From Massilia alkalitolerans DSM 17462 (GTDB lineage Bacteria > Pseudomonadota > Gammaproteobacteria > Burkholderiales > Burkholderiaceae_D): a stretch of DNA of 64,000 bases. The position numbers and the translations under genes are program-made. Shown here one piece after another: positions 1 to 8,184 of the stretch. Numbering within the stretch: the first letter of the stretch is position 1; every line of letters starts with the position of its first letter. The DNA lies in NCBI RefSeq assembly GCF_000427785.1, contig NZ_ATYR01000006.1, positions 124,001 to 188,000 of the forward strand. The letters are read 5' to 3'. The notes beneath the pieces were generated by a model. That model did no database searches, was not told the origin of the DNA, and saw only the letters and a list, made by a program, of their open reading frames with translations.

Positions 1-600
1 CACCTGACCATCGCCGAGCAGGTGCGCCGCTTCCAGTATGGCGCGGGCGAGCTGCCGGGCGAGCGCAGCCTGTCGAATTCCGGCGGGGTGCTGCACCAGG
101 GCGAGCTCGGCGAGGCCCTGAAGAACGACTGGGTCCGCCCCGGCATCATGCTGTACGGCGGCACCCCGGGCGGCCGCTCGGCCCTCGATTATGGCCTGCT
201 GCCGACCATGACCCTGCGCTCCGAGGTCATCGGCATCCAGCACATCGAGGCCGGGGACACGGTCGGCTACGGCAGCCGCTTCGAGGCGACCGGCCCGATG
301 ACGATCGGCGTGGTGGCCTGCGGCTATGCCGACGGCTACCCGCGCCATGCGCCGCACGGCACGCAGGTCGTCGTGGACGGCGTGCGCACCACGCTGGTGG
401 GCCGGGTCTCGATGGACATGATGACGGTCGATCTGACCCCGGTCGCCAATGCCAGGGTCGGCAGCAAGGTGACGCTCTGGGGCGACGGCCTGCCGATCGA
501 CGAGGTGGCTCACGCCGCCGGCACGATCGGCTATGAACTGATGTGCGCACTCGCCCCGCGGGTGCGCGTCCTGGAAGGAAGAATGGGAACCGATGGCTAA
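1..600 (+). CDS. alr: Alanine racemase, C-terminal part (5' end outside window)
   Basis: Makes D-alanine from L-alanine for peptidoglycan, with pyridoxal phosphate as cofactor. The reading frame is open from base 1, so only about the last 199 residues are present. Visible family signatures are the substrate-side segment RPGIMLYGG, the catalytic-tyrosine region VGYGSRF, the stretch GYADGYPR and the late motif [12 protein letters not shown], all typical of the C-terminal beta domain. The stop codon overlaps the start of radA, so the two genes are co-transcribed. The biosynthetic (alr) versus catabolic (dadX) paralogue cannot be told apart here; the neighbourhood with radA favours alr. Confidence 0.93.
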   Translation, partial: HLTIAEQVRRFQYGAGELPGERSLSNSGGVLHQGELGEALKNDWVRPGIMLYGGTPGGRSALDYGLLPTMTLRSEVIGIQHIEAGDTVGYGSRFEATGPMTIGVVACGYADGYPRHAPHGTQVVVDGVRTTLVGRVSMDMMTVDLTPVANARVGSKVTLWGDGLPIDEVAHAAGTIGYELMCALAPRVRVLEGRMGTDG

Positions 601-1969
601 GACACGCACCTCTTATGTTTGCAGCGAGTGCGGCGCGACCTCCGCCCGCTGGTCCGGTCAGTGTCCGGACTGCAAGGCATGGAACACGATGGTCGAAACC
701 GTCGCCGAGCCGCAGGGCGTGAACCGCATGTCGCAGACCGCGCACAAGGCGCTGGCGCAGACCGCGCCGGTGCTGTCCCTGAAGGACATCGATGCCCTGG
801 ACGTGCCGCGCTTCGGCACCGGCATCGAGGAATTCGACCGCGTGCTGGGCGGCGGCCTCGTGGCCGGCGGCGTGGTGCTGATCGGCGGCGACCCCGGCAT
901 CGGCAAGTCGACCCTGCTGCTGCAGGCGCTGGCCAACCTGGCGGCGACCCGCAACACTTTATATGTGAGCGGCGAGGAATCGGGCGCCCAGATCGCGCTG
1001 CGCGCGCGCCGCCTGTCGGTGGATTCGGCCGAGCTCAAGCTGCAGGCCGAGATCCAGCTGGAAAAGATCCTCGGCACGCTGGCCGACCTGAAACCCGAAG
1101 TGGCGGTGATCGACTCGATCCAGACCCTGTATTCGGACGCGCTCACCTCGGCCCCGGGCTCGGTTGCCCAGGTGCGCGAATGCGCGGCCCAGCTCACCCG
1201 GGTGGCCAAGCAGACCGGCGTGACCATCATCCTGGTCGGCCACGTGACCAAGGAGGGCGCGCTGGCCGGTCCGCGCGTGCTCGAGCACATCGTCGATACC
1301 GTGCTCTATTTTGAAGGCGACACCCAGAGCAGCTTCCGCCTGGTGCGCGCCATCAAGAACCGCTTCGGCGCGGTGAACGAGCTGGGTGTGTTCGCCATGA
1401 CGGAAAAGGGGTTGAAGGGCGTCTCGAACCCCTCGGCGCTGTTCCTGTCGCAGCACGACAGCCAGGTGCCGGGTTCCTGCGTGATGGTGACCCAGGAGGG
1501 CACGCGCCCGCTGCTGGTCGAGATCCAGGCCCTGGTCGACGCCAGCCACTTGCCGAATGCACGTCGACTGTCGGTCGGCCTGGAGCAGAATCGCCTGGCA
1601 ATGCTGCTCGCGGTGCTGCACCGCCATGCCGGTATCGCGGCTTTCGACCAGGACGTGTTCATCAATGCGGTGGGCGGGGTGAAGATCACCGAGCCGGCGG
1701 CCGACCTGGCCGTGCTCCTGGCGATCAATTCGTCGATGCGCAACAAACCGCTGCCGCGCGGGCTGGTGGTGTTCGGCGAAGTCGGCCTGGCCGGCGAAAT
1801 CCGGCCGGCGCCGCGCGGGCAGGAGCGCCTGCGCGAAGCGGCCAAGCTGGGCTTCTCGATCGCGGTGATCCCGAAAGGGAACGTGCCCAAGCAGAAGATC
1901 GAGGGCATGACCATCATCGCTGTCGAGCGCATCGACCAGGCCTTCACCAAGCTGCGGGAGCTCGACTGA
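593..1969 (+). CDS. radA: DNA repair protein RadA
   Basis: RecA-related ATPase that helps process recombination intermediates (branch migration). The 458 residues show the full family layout: an N-terminal four-cysteine zinc finger (C10, C13, C24, C27), a Walker A motif [10 protein letters not shown] at 98-107, the RadA-specific KNRFG motif at 255-259, and a Lon-protease-like C-terminal domain. The ATG lies inside the end of alr (overlap of 8 bases), which implies translational coupling. Length is normal for the family. Confidence 0.97.
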   Translation: MAKTRTSYVCSECGATSARWSGQCPDCKAWNTMVETVAEPQGVNRMSQTAHKALAQTAPVLSLKDIDALDVPRFGTGIEEFDRVLGGGLVAGGVVLIGGDPGIGKSTLLLQALANLAATRNTLYVSGEESGAQIALRARRLSVDSAELKLQAEIQLEKILGTLADLKPEVAVIDSIQTLYSDALTSAPGSVAQVRECAAQLTRVAKQTGVTIILVGHVTKEGALAGPRVLEHIVDTVLYFEGDTQSSFRLVRAIKNRFGAVNELGVFAMTEKGLKGVSNPSALFLSQHDSQVPGSCVMVTQEGTRPLLVEIQALVDASHLPNARRLSVGLEQNRLAMLLAVLHRHAGIAAFDQDVFINAVGGVKITEPAADLAVLLAINSSMRNKPLPRGLVVFGEVGLAGEIRPAPRGQERLREAAKLGFSIAVIPKGNVPKQKIEGMTIIAVERIDQAFTKLRELD

Positions 1970-1974
1970 GTACT

Positions 1975-1980
1975 TATAAT
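1975..1980 (+). promoter_or_regulatory. Possible -10 box upstream of the PilZ gene
   Basis: A perfect TATAAT sits just after the radA stop codon and 22 bases before the GTG start of the PilZ gene. The expected -35 position (about 1952-1957, CTGCGG) is a poor match, so this is a weak promoter candidate only. Confidence 0.3.
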
Positions 1981-2002
1981 ACTGCCTGGCTCATCCTTAA
2001 TA

Positions 2003-2332
2003 GTGTCTAACGTGTTCAACGAACAAAGAAAATCCGAACGCAAGGTGCTGCGCGTGCGTGCGCGCGTGGCCATGGAAGGCACGGCGCCCGTCAGCGGCCG
2101 CACCAGCGATCTCGGCGCCAATGGCGTCAGCATCAACCTGCCGGACCCGCTGCTGGTCGGGCAGACCGGCCAGCTCAGCTTCGACCTGCTGGTCGACGGC
2201 AACATCGTGCCCATCAGCGCCCGCGCCAAGGCGCTGTATTGCATTTTCAGCAATGGCGAATTCAAGGTCGGCTTCCAGTTCCTGCACCTGGAACTGGCGG
2301 CGATGACGGCGGTGGCACGCTTTTTACGCTGA
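2003..2332 (+). CDS. PilZ domain protein
   Basis: A 109-residue stand-alone PilZ domain, the usual cyclic-di-GMP receptor fold. The binding signature is present: a basic N-terminal stretch (RKSERKVLRVRARV) supplying the RxxxR arginines, followed by DLGANGVSI, which corresponds to the (D/N)xSxxG motif with Gly in place of the usual Ser. The start is a GTG; no ATG lies in frame upstream after the radA stop. Which process it controls (motility, exopolysaccharide, pili) cannot be read from the context. Confidence 0.85.
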   Translation: MSNVFNEQRKSERKVLRVRARVAMEGTAPVSGRTSDLGANGVSINLPDPLLVGQTGQLSFDLLVDGNIVPISARAKALYCIFSNGEFKVGFQFLHLELAAMTAVARFLR

Positions 2333-2353
2333 TCGGATCAGGCGCCACAATAC

Positions 2354-2389
2354 AAAGCGGCGAGCGCCCATTGGGCCTCGCCGCTTTTT
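2354..2389 (+). terminator. Rho-independent terminator after the PilZ gene
   Basis: An 11-bp perfect stem (AAAGCGGCGAG with CTCGCCGCTTT) encloses a 12-base loop that can itself pair (GCCC/GGGC). A TTTTT run follows. Confidence 0.85.
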
Positions 2390-2424
2390 CGCCGTATGAC
2401 ATGACCCGGTGATCCGGGTCGACA

Positions 2425-2541
2425 CTATTCGTGATAGTGATCGTGCAGCTTTTCCGAGCCCCCACGGATCTCTTGCCAGATCTCGAAGGCGACCAGCCCG
2501 GCCAGGCCGCTGAGTATGCCAAACACCATAACGCTGAACAT
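2425..2541 (-). CDS. Putative 38-residue single-pass membrane microprotein
   Basis: A short minus-strand frame starting at an ATG codes for 38 residues. Residues 2-21 are a clean hydrophobic segment (VMVFGILSGLAGLVAFE in its core), followed by a polar, His/Glu-rich tail ending HDHYHE. This composition is typical of real small inner-membrane proteins and unlike the Arg/Ala/Pro-rich shadows common in GC-rich DNA. Alternative starts are a GTG two codons upstream. A strong purine run (GGGAGGGG) lies about 25 bases upstream, rather far for a ribosome binding site. Function unknown; it lies alone between the PilZ terminator and the pstS promoter. Confidence 0.5.
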   Translation of the reverse strand: MFSVMVFGILSGLAGLVAFEIWQEIRGGSEKLHDHYHE

Positions 2542-2655
2542 AAACACTAACGCTTTTCAGCATCCCCTCCCTGTGAAGAACACACTTCCAGCTTAGCAGA
2601 GGGCGGCGTATTTACAAGGGCGCAGGTTGGCCGGGCAGATGAATAATTTCATATC

Positions 2656-2685
2656 GTCCGGCAGTGTGTGACAGGACTGCCGGAC
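2656..2685. repeat. 10-bp perfect inverted repeat upstream of pstS
   Basis: GTCCGGCAGT and ACTGCCGGAC flank a 10-base spacer. There is no T-run on either side that would make it a clear terminator. It lies 36 bases before the Pho box, so it could be an operator or a hairpin in a divergent transcript; no function is assigned. Confidence 0.5.
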
Positions 2686-2721
2686 TGCGGCAAGATAGCG
2701 CCACCGGCTGGATTATTACAT

Positions 2722-2755
2722 CTGTCATCAACTTGTCATATTCGGCCAGTAGACT
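2722..2755 (+). promoter_or_regulatory. Pho box and -10 of the pst-pho operon
   Basis: CTGTCAT (2722-2728) and TTGTCAT (2733-2739) form two direct half-sites with 11-bp periodicity, the standard PhoB-binding arrangement in place of a -35 box. A -10-like TAGACT (2750-2755) starts 10 bp after the box, as expected for PhoB-activated sigma-70 promoters. It sits 53 bases upstream of the pstS start. No comparable box was seen before pstC, pstB, phoU or phoB. Confidence 0.85.
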
Positions 2756-2807
2756 TCGCAGCGTCAATGAAACGGGACCCGTCCCGGACCTCTCTAAAGG
2801 ATCCATC

Positions 2808-3845
2808 ATGCGCATGAAGCATCTGTTCGTCTCCGTCGCCATCGCCGCCTCCAGCATCGCTGCCAGCGCCCAGGCCGCCAATATCACCGGCGCCGGCGCG
2901 ACCTTCCCCTACCCGGTCTACGCGAAATGGGCCGAGCTGTACCAGAAGGCATCGGGCATCGGCCTGAACTACCAGTCGGTCGGTTCGGGCGCGGGCATCA
3001 AGCAGATCAAGGCCAGGACCGTGAACTTCGGCGCCTCCGACATGCCGCTGCCGGCCGCCGAGCTGAACGCCGCCGGCCTGTTCCAGTTCCCGGCCATCAT
3101 GGGTGGCGTGGTCCCGATCATCAACCTGCCGGGCGTGGCCCCGGGCCAGGTGCGCCTCTCGGGCGCCGTTCTCGCCGACATCTACCTGGGCAAGATCACC
3201 AAGTGGAACGCGCCGCAGATCGCCGCGCTGAACCCGGGCGTCAAGCTCCCTGGCGACGACATCACCGTGGTGCGCCGCGCCGACAGCTCGGGCACCTCGT
3301 TCCTGTTCACCGACTACCTGGCGCAGGTCAGCCCGGAATGGAAGTCGAAGATCGGCGCCGGCACCGCGGTGAAGTGGGCGGTGGGCGTGGGCGGCAAGGG
3401 CAATGAGGGCGTGGCCGCCAACGTGCAGCGCATCAAGGGCTCGATCGGCTACGTCGAGTGGGCCTACGCCAAGAAAAACCGCATGCAGCACACCCAGCTG
3501 CAGAACAAGGACGGCGTCTTCCTGCAACCGAGCGACGACGCCTTCAAGGCTGCCGCCGCCGGCGCCAACTGGGCCGGCACCCCGGGCTTCGCCGTGGTGC
3601 TGACCAACCAGGCGGGCAAGGCGAGCTGGCCGATCACCGGCGCCTCCTACATCCTGATGCACAAGACCCAGCCGAACGCCGCGACCGCCAAGGAAGTGCT
3701 GAAGTTCTTCGACTGGGCCTACAAGAACGGCGGCGCCGCAGCCAGCGACCTGGACTACGTGCCGATGCCGGACAGCGTGACCAAGCTGGTGCAGGATGCC
3801 TGGCGCGCCAACCTGAAGGACGCTGCTGGCAAGGCGGTCTGGTAA
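2808..3845 (+). CDS. pstS: Phosphate ABC transporter, periplasmic phosphate-binding protein
   Basis: High-affinity periplasmic receptor that delivers phosphate to PstCA. The protein has 345 residues with a Sec signal peptide ending near SAQAA, then the mature N terminus NITGAGATFPYPVYAKW. Phosphate-contacting segments typical of PstS are present (SVGSGAGIKQI, and RRADSSGTSFLF). The ATG at 2808 is chosen because AAAGGA lies six bases upstream and it opens directly into the signal peptide; an in-frame extension further upstream runs through the Pho box and is not credible. First gene of the phosphate regulon, directly under the Pho box. Confidence 0.96.
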   Translation: MRMKHLFVSVAIAASSIAASAQAANITGAGATFPYPVYAKWAELYQKASGIGLNYQSVGSGAGIKQIKARTVNFGASDMPLPAAELNAAGLFQFPAIMGGVVPIINLPGVAPGQVRLSGAVLADIYLGKITKWNAPQIAALNPGVKLPGDDITVVRRADSSGTSFLFTDYLAQVSPEWKSKIGAGTAVKWAVGVGGKGNEGVAANVQRIKGSIGYVEWAYAKKNRMQHTQLQNKDGVFLQPSDDAFKAAAAGANWAGTPGFAVVLTNQAGKASWPITGASYILMHKTQPNAATAKEVLKFFDWAYKNGGAAASDLDYVPMPDSVTKLVQDAWRANLKDAAGKAVW

Positions 3846-3870
3846 ATCACCCTCGATAAGAAGCGCCAGG

Positions 3871-3903
3871 GGAAGGGCCGGCAGATTCCGGCCCTTCCGT
3901 TTG
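3871..3903 (+). terminator. Intercistronic hairpin between pstS and pstC
   Basis: An 11-bp perfect stem (GGAAGGGCCGG with CCGGCCCTTCC, loop of six) followed by only GTTT. Such partial terminators or RNA-stabilising hairpins behind a binding-protein gene usually let PstS be made in excess over the membrane components; that role here is inferred. Confidence 0.7.
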
Positions 3904-3925
3904 CCAGAAAGATTGACAAAAATCT

Positions 3926-4948
3926 ATGAGCGTACAACCATCCGCCACGCTGCAGGACCTGGCCGATCCGGCAGCGGTCGATGCAGCCCACCAGTCCGAG
4001 GCACTGCGCAAGACCATGCGCAAGCAGCGCATGCAGGACTTCTTCTTCCACAAGATCACGCTGCTGTTCGCGGCTTCGGTCCTCCTGGTGCTGGTCGGGA
4101 TCATCGTCTCGCTCGCCATCGGCGCGGCGCCGGCTTTCAAGGAGTTCGGCGCCGGCTTCATTTCACGCGTGGAATGGGATCCGGTGGGCGACCAGTTCGG
4201 CGCCATGATCGCGATCTGGGGCACGCTCGCCACCTCGATCATCGCCTTGGCGGTGGCCTTCCCGATCAGCTTCGGCATCGCCCTGTTCCTGACCGAGATC
4301 TGCCCGGTGTGGCTGCGCCGCCCGATGGGCACCGCGGTCGAGCTGCTGGCCGGCGTGCCTTCCATCATCTACGGCATGTGGGGCCTGTTCGTGTTCGCGC
4401 CGCTGTTCGCCGACCACGTCCAGCCGCTGCTGAAAAATACCATCGGCCAGCTGCCGGTGATCGGCCAGCTGTTCCAGGGCCCGACCATGGGCATCGGCAT
4501 CCTGACCGCCGGCCTGATCCTGGCAATCATGATCATCCCCTTTATTGCCTCGGTGATGCGCGACGTGTTCGAGATCGTCCCCACCGTCCTCAAGGAATCG
4601 GCGTATGGCCTCGGCTGCACCAAGTGGGAAGTCGTGCGCAAGGTGGTGCTGCCCTATACCCGCAACGGCGTGGTGGGCGGCGTCATGCTGGGCCTGGGCC
4701 GCGCGCTGGGCGAGACCATGGCCGTCACTTTTGTGATCGGCAATGCCCATGACCTGTCCTGGTCGCTATTCTCGGCCGGTAACTCGATTTCCTCGACCCT
4801 CGCCAACGAATTCGCCGAGGCCGCCACGCCGCTGCACTCGTCCTCGCTGTTCGCCCTGGCCCTGATCCTGTTCGCCATCACCTTCATCGTGCTGTCGGCA
4901 GCCAAGCTGATGCTGGTCGGGATGAACCGCAAGGAAGGCACCAAATAA
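3926..4948 (+). CDS. pstC: Phosphate ABC transporter permease PstC
   Basis: Inner-membrane permease subunit of the PstSCAB phosphate importer. The 340 residues include a polar N-terminal extension of about 45 residues, then about six membrane segments. The EAA-type loop that contacts PstB is visible as [20 protein letters not shown], followed by [11 protein letters not shown]. Its stop codon overlaps the pstA start by one base (TAATG), so the two permease genes are translated together. Confidence 0.96.
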   Translation: MSVQPSATLQDLADPAAVDAAHQSEALRKTMRKQRMQDFFFHKITLLFAASVLLVLVGIIVSLAIGAAPAFKEFGAGFISRVEWDPVGDQFGAMIAIWGTLATSIIALAVAFPISFGIALFLTEICPVWLRRPMGTAVELLAGVPSIIYGMWGLFVFAPLFADHVQPLLKNTIGQLPVIGQLFQGPTMGIGILTAGLILAIMIIPFIASVMRDVFEIVPTVLKESAYGLGCTKWEVVRKVVLPYTRNGVVGGVMLGLGRALGETMAVTFVIGNAHDLSWSLFSAGNSISSTLANEFAEAATPLHSSSLFALALILFAITFIVLSAAKLMLVGMNRKEGTK

Positions 4949-5808
4949 TGACTACCACTGCAAAGAACCCGGTCTACCGCAGGCGCCTGCTGGCGCACCG
5001 CGTCGGCATCGTCCTGTCGATCCTGGCCATGGGCATCGGCCTGGCCTTCCTGGCCTGGATCCTGGCGACCCTCCTGATCAACGGCCTCGGCGCGCTGTCG
5101 TGGAACATGTTCACGGCCGATACCCCGGCCCCGGGCAGCGAAGGCGGCGGCCTGCGCAACGCCATCGTCGGCAGCCTGATGATGGTCGGCCTGTCGACCG
5201 CGGTCAGCACCCCGATCGGCATCCTGGCCGGCATCTACCTGGCCGAATACGGCGAGAACAACCGCTTCGCCCAGGTGACGCGTTTTGTCACCGACATCAT
5301 GCTGTCGGCGCCCTCGATCGTGATCGGCCTGTTCGTCTACGCGCTCTACGTCGCCAACGTGCAGCACTTCTCGGGCTATGCCGGCAGTATCGCGCTCTCG
5401 CTGATCGCGATTCCGGTGGTGGTGCGCACCACCGACAACATGCTGCGCCTGGTGCCGAACAGCCTGCTCGAGGCGGCCTACGCCCTGGGCGCCCCCCACT
5501 GGAAGGTGGCGATGACGGTGCGCCTGCGCGCCGTGAAGGCCGGCGTCGTCACCGGCGTGCTGCTGGCCGTGGCCCGCATTTCGGGCGAAACCGCGCCGCT
5601 GCTGTTCACCGCCCTGAACAACCAGTTCTACAGCAACGACATGAACGCGCCGATGGCCAACCTGCCGGTGGTGATCTTCCAGTTCGCGATGAGCCCCTAT
5701 GACGACTGGCGTTCGCTGGCCTGGGGCGGCGCGCTGCTGGTGACCTTTACCGTGCTGCTGCTGAACATCCTGTCGCGGACCCTGTTCAGCCAGAAGACTC
5801 CGCGCTAA
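4948..5808 (+). CDS. pstA: Phosphate ABC transporter permease PstA
   Basis: Second permease subunit of the phosphate importer. It has 286 residues with about six membrane segments and the EAA loop EAAYALGAPHWKVAMTVRL, followed by ARISGETAPLLFT, the pair of motifs typical of PstA. The start overlaps the pstC stop by one base. pstB follows after a 17-base gap. Confidence 0.96.
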   Translation: MTTTAKNPVYRRRLLAHRVGIVLSILAMGIGLAFLAWILATLLINGLGALSWNMFTADTPAPGSEGGGLRNAIVGSLMMVGLSTAVSTPIGILAGIYLAEYGENNRFAQVTRFVTDIMLSAPSIVIGLFVYALYVANVQHFSGYAGSIALSLIAIPVVVRTTDNMLRLVPNSLLEAAYALGAPHWKVAMTVRLRAVKAGVVTGVLLAVARISGETAPLLFTALNNQFYSNDMNAPMANLPVVIFQFAMSPYDDWRSLAWGGALLVTFTVLLLNILSRTLFSQKTPR

Positions 5809-5825
5809 TCTACCTTTAAAAAGTG

Positions 5826-6620
5826 ATGACCCAAGCTATGCAAAACCAGGTGCCGACCGCTGCCAAAAGCAAAACGATCGAGATCTCCGGCCTGAACTTC
5901 TTCTACGGTAAGACGCAGAGCCTGAAAGACGTGTCGCTCGACATCCACGACAAGCAGGTCACGGCCTTCATCGGGCCCTCGGGCTGCGGCAAGTCGACCC
6001 TGCTGCGTACCCTGAACCGCATGTACGATCTGTATCCGGGGCAGCGTGCGGAAGGGTCGATTCAATACCGAGGCCGCAATATTCTCGAACCGGGCGTCGA
6101 CGTGAACATGCTGCGCGCCAAGGTCGGCATGGTGTTCCAGAAGCCGACCCCGTTCCCGATGTCGATCTACGACAACATCGCCTTCGGCGTGCGCCTGTAC
6201 GAGAACCTCTCGAAAGGCGAAATGGACGAGCGCGTCGAATGGGCGCTCAAGAAAGCGGCCCTGTGGGAGGAAGCCAAGGACAAGCTGAACAAGAGCGGCC
6301 TGTCGCTGTCCGGCGGCCAGCAGCAGCGCCTGTGCATCGCCCGCGGCGTTGCGGTGAAGCCGGACGTGCTGCTGCTGGACGAGCCGACCTCGGCGCTGGA
6401 CCCGATCTCGACCGCCAAGATCGAGGAACTGATCAGCGAACTGAAGCGGGACTACACGATCACCATCGTGACCCACAACATGCAGCAGGCCGCGCGCTGT
6501 TCCGACTATACCGCCTACATGTATCTTGGCGAGCTGGTCGAATTCGGCGAAACTGACCAGATCTTCATGAATCCGGGCCGTAAAGAGACGCAGGATTACA
6601 TCACGGGCCGTTTCGGTTAA
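5826..6620 (+). CDS. pstB: Phosphate ABC transporter ATP-binding protein PstB
   Basis: ATPase that drives phosphate import. About 264 residues with Walker [11 protein letters not shown]-loop region [15 protein letters not shown] signature LSGGQQQR, Walker [13 protein letters not shown] and the switch histidine in VTHNMQQA. The sequence reads GTG ATG at the 5' end; the ATG at 5826 is preferred, although the GTG one codon earlier is possible and a later ATG at 5838 also exists. No strong ribosome binding site is seen for either. Confidence 0.95.
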   Translation: MTQAMQNQVPTAAKSKTIEISGLNFFYGKTQSLKDVSLDIHDKQVTAFIGPSGCGKSTLLRTLNRMYDLYPGQRAEGSIQYRGRNILEPGVDVNMLRAKVGMVFQKPTPFPMSIYDNIAFGVRLYENLSKGEMDERVEWALKKAALWEEAKDKLNKSGLSLSGGQQQRLCIARGVAVKPDVLLLDEPTSALDPISTAKIEELISELKRDYTITIVTHNMQQAARCSDYTAYMYLGELVEFGETDQIFMNPGRKETQDYITGRFG

Positions 6621-6650
6621 GGTTTTTCGGTTATACCTAAAAGATTAACA

Positions 6651-6767
6651 GGGCCTCGTGCAAGCGTAGCGAGCGGAAGGAGTGGTGTCCGAGAAGCGCA
6701 GCCGTACTTACGGTACGGCGAGCATCGCAGGGCGCCAATCCGACGCGCAGTAGCTTGCGCGAGGTCC
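6651..6767. repeat. 117-bp imperfect palindromic element between pstB and phoU
   Basis: The two ends (GGGCCTCGTGCAAGC and GCTTGCGCGAGGTCC) are near-perfect inverted copies, and pairing continues with G-T wobbles to a central GCCGTAC-loop-GTACGGC hairpin. Nearly the whole 165-base gap is this element. It is inside the transcription unit and ends 17 bases before phoU, so it would form a very long RNA hairpin. It looks like a non-autonomous palindromic repeat (REP/BIME- or MITE-like); copy number elsewhere is unknown. Confidence 0.75.
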
Positions 6768-6784
6768 CACCACAGGAGAGTTTT

Positions 6785-7486
6785 ATGACGGGCGAGCATT
6801 CATCCAAGCAGTACGACCAGGAGCTGGAAGCGATTCGTTCCAAGGTCCTGCTGATGGGCGGCATGGTGGAAACCGCGTTCGACGAGGCGATGGAAGCCTT
6901 CCGCGCCGGCGATGCGGCGCGCGCCGAGCGCGTGATCGCCGACGACCACGCGGTCAACCAGCTCGAAGTGCAGCTCGACGACGCCTGCAGCCACCTGATC
7001 GTGCGCCGCCAGCCGACCGCGAACGACCTGCGCACCGTGATGGCGACCATCAAGGTCATCACCGACCTGGAACGCATCGGCGACGAGGCCACCAAGATCG
7101 CGCGCAGCACCAAGAGCCTGCACGAACGCGGCGGCGGCTCCTTCGCCCACTACGACACCGTGCGCACCATCGCGCGCGCCGCCTCGGACATGCTGCACGG
7201 CGCGCTGGATGCCTTCGCGCGCCTGGACGGCAAGCAGGCACTGGAACTGATCGCGGCCGACGAAGTAATCAACCACGAGTTCCGCACCATCATGCGCAAC
7301 GTGATCACCTTCATGATGGAAGACCCGCGCACGATCTCGTCGGCGCTGGACACGCTGTGGGTGGCCAAGGCCATCGAGCGCATCGGCGACCACGCCAAGA
7401 ACATCGCCGAATACGTCATCTACGTGGTGGAAGGCCGCGACATCCGCCACAGCAAGCCGGCACCGACCGAACAGGCGGGCGTCTAA
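6785..7486 (+). CDS. phoU: Phosphate-specific transport accessory protein PhoU
   Basis: Negative regulator that links the PstSCAB transporter to the PhoR sensor and damps the Pho response. It is 233 residues, nearly all helical, and shows the two PhoU repeats with their conserved acidic metal-binding stretches (ITDLERIGDEATKIA in the first, KAIERIGDHAKNIAEYVI in the second). The ATG at 6785 has an AGGAGAG ribosome binding site at a suitable distance; an earlier in-frame GTG falls within the palindromic element and is rejected. phoB starts three bases after the stop. Confidence 0.96.
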   Translation: MTGEHSSKQYDQELEAIRSKVLLMGGMVETAFDEAMEAFRAGDAARAERVIADDHAVNQLEVQLDDACSHLIVRRQPTANDLRTVMATIKVITDLERIGDEATKIARSTKSLHERGGGSFAHYDTVRTIARAASDMLHGALDAFARLDGKQALELIAADEVINHEFRTIMRNVITFMMEDPRTISSALDTLWVAKAIERIGDHAKNIAEYVIYVVEGRDIRHSKPAPTEQAGV

Positions 7487-7488
7487 GC

Positions 7489-8175
7489 ATGGCGGACAAC
7501 ACGAGCGTCCTGGTGGTCGAAGACGAACCCGCGATCGTCGAGCTGGTGAAGTATTCGCTGCGCGAAGCGGGCTGGGACATCCGCAGCGCCGACACCGTGG
7601 GCAGCGCCTGGGACAGCATCACGCGCGGCAAGCCCGACCTGGTGCTGCTGGACTGGATGCTGCCCGACCAGAGCGGCCTGCGCCTGCTGTCGCGCCTGCG
7701 CGGCGACCGCGATTTCCAGGAAATCCCGGTCATCATGCTGACCGCCAAGAGCATGGAAGAAGACAAGCTGGCCGGCCTGAACACGGGCGCCGACGACTAC
7801 GTCACCAAGCCGTTCTCGCCGCGCGAACTGCTGGCCCGGAGCCGCGCGCTGCTGCGCCGCAAGAGCCCGCACCTGGCCGAGGCGCCGCTGCGCGCCGGGA
7901 CCGTGGTGCTGGACCCGAACAGCTGCACCGTGACGGTCGAGAACCAGCAGATCGAGATCGGCAATGCCGAATACAAGCTGCTCAAGTTCCTGCTGGCGCA
8001 CCGCGAGCGCGTGTTCTCGCGCGCCCAGCTGCTCGACAAGGTATGGGGCGACCATGCCGTGATCGAGGAGCGCACGGTGGACGTGCATGTGCTGCGGCTG
8101 CGCAAGGCGCTCAGGAGCGCCGATGGCCTGATCCGCACCGTGCGCAGCGTCGGCTACATGCTGTCCGAGAAGTAA
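7489..8175 (+). CDS. phoB: Phosphate regulon response regulator PhoB
   Basis: OmpR-family transcription factor that activates the Pho regulon when phosphorylated. The 228 residues consist of a receiver domain (acidic pair in VVEDEPA, phosphoacceptor D55 in LLDWMLPDQ, Lys in VTKPFSPREL) and a winged-helix DNA-binding domain ending with RTVRSVGYML. The start is the ATG just after the phoU stop. It presumably binds the Pho box in front of pstS and so controls its own operon. Confidence 0.96.
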   Translation: MADNTSVLVVEDEPAIVELVKYSLREAGWDIRSADTVGSAWDSITRGKPDLVLLDWMLPDQSGLRLLSRLRGDRDFQEIPVIMLTAKSMEEDKLAGLNTGADDYVTKPFSPRELLARSRALLRRKSPHLAEAPLRAGTVVLDPNSCTVTVENQQIEIGNAEYKLLKFLLAHRERVFSRAQLLDKVWGDHAVIEERTVDVHVLRLRKALRSADGLIRTVRSVGYMLSEK

Positions 8176-8184
8176 AGGGCTTCG

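Noticed and set aside
6617..6799. Short minus-strand frame in the pstB-phoU gap
   Set aside because: It is made of the palindromic element and has no independent support.
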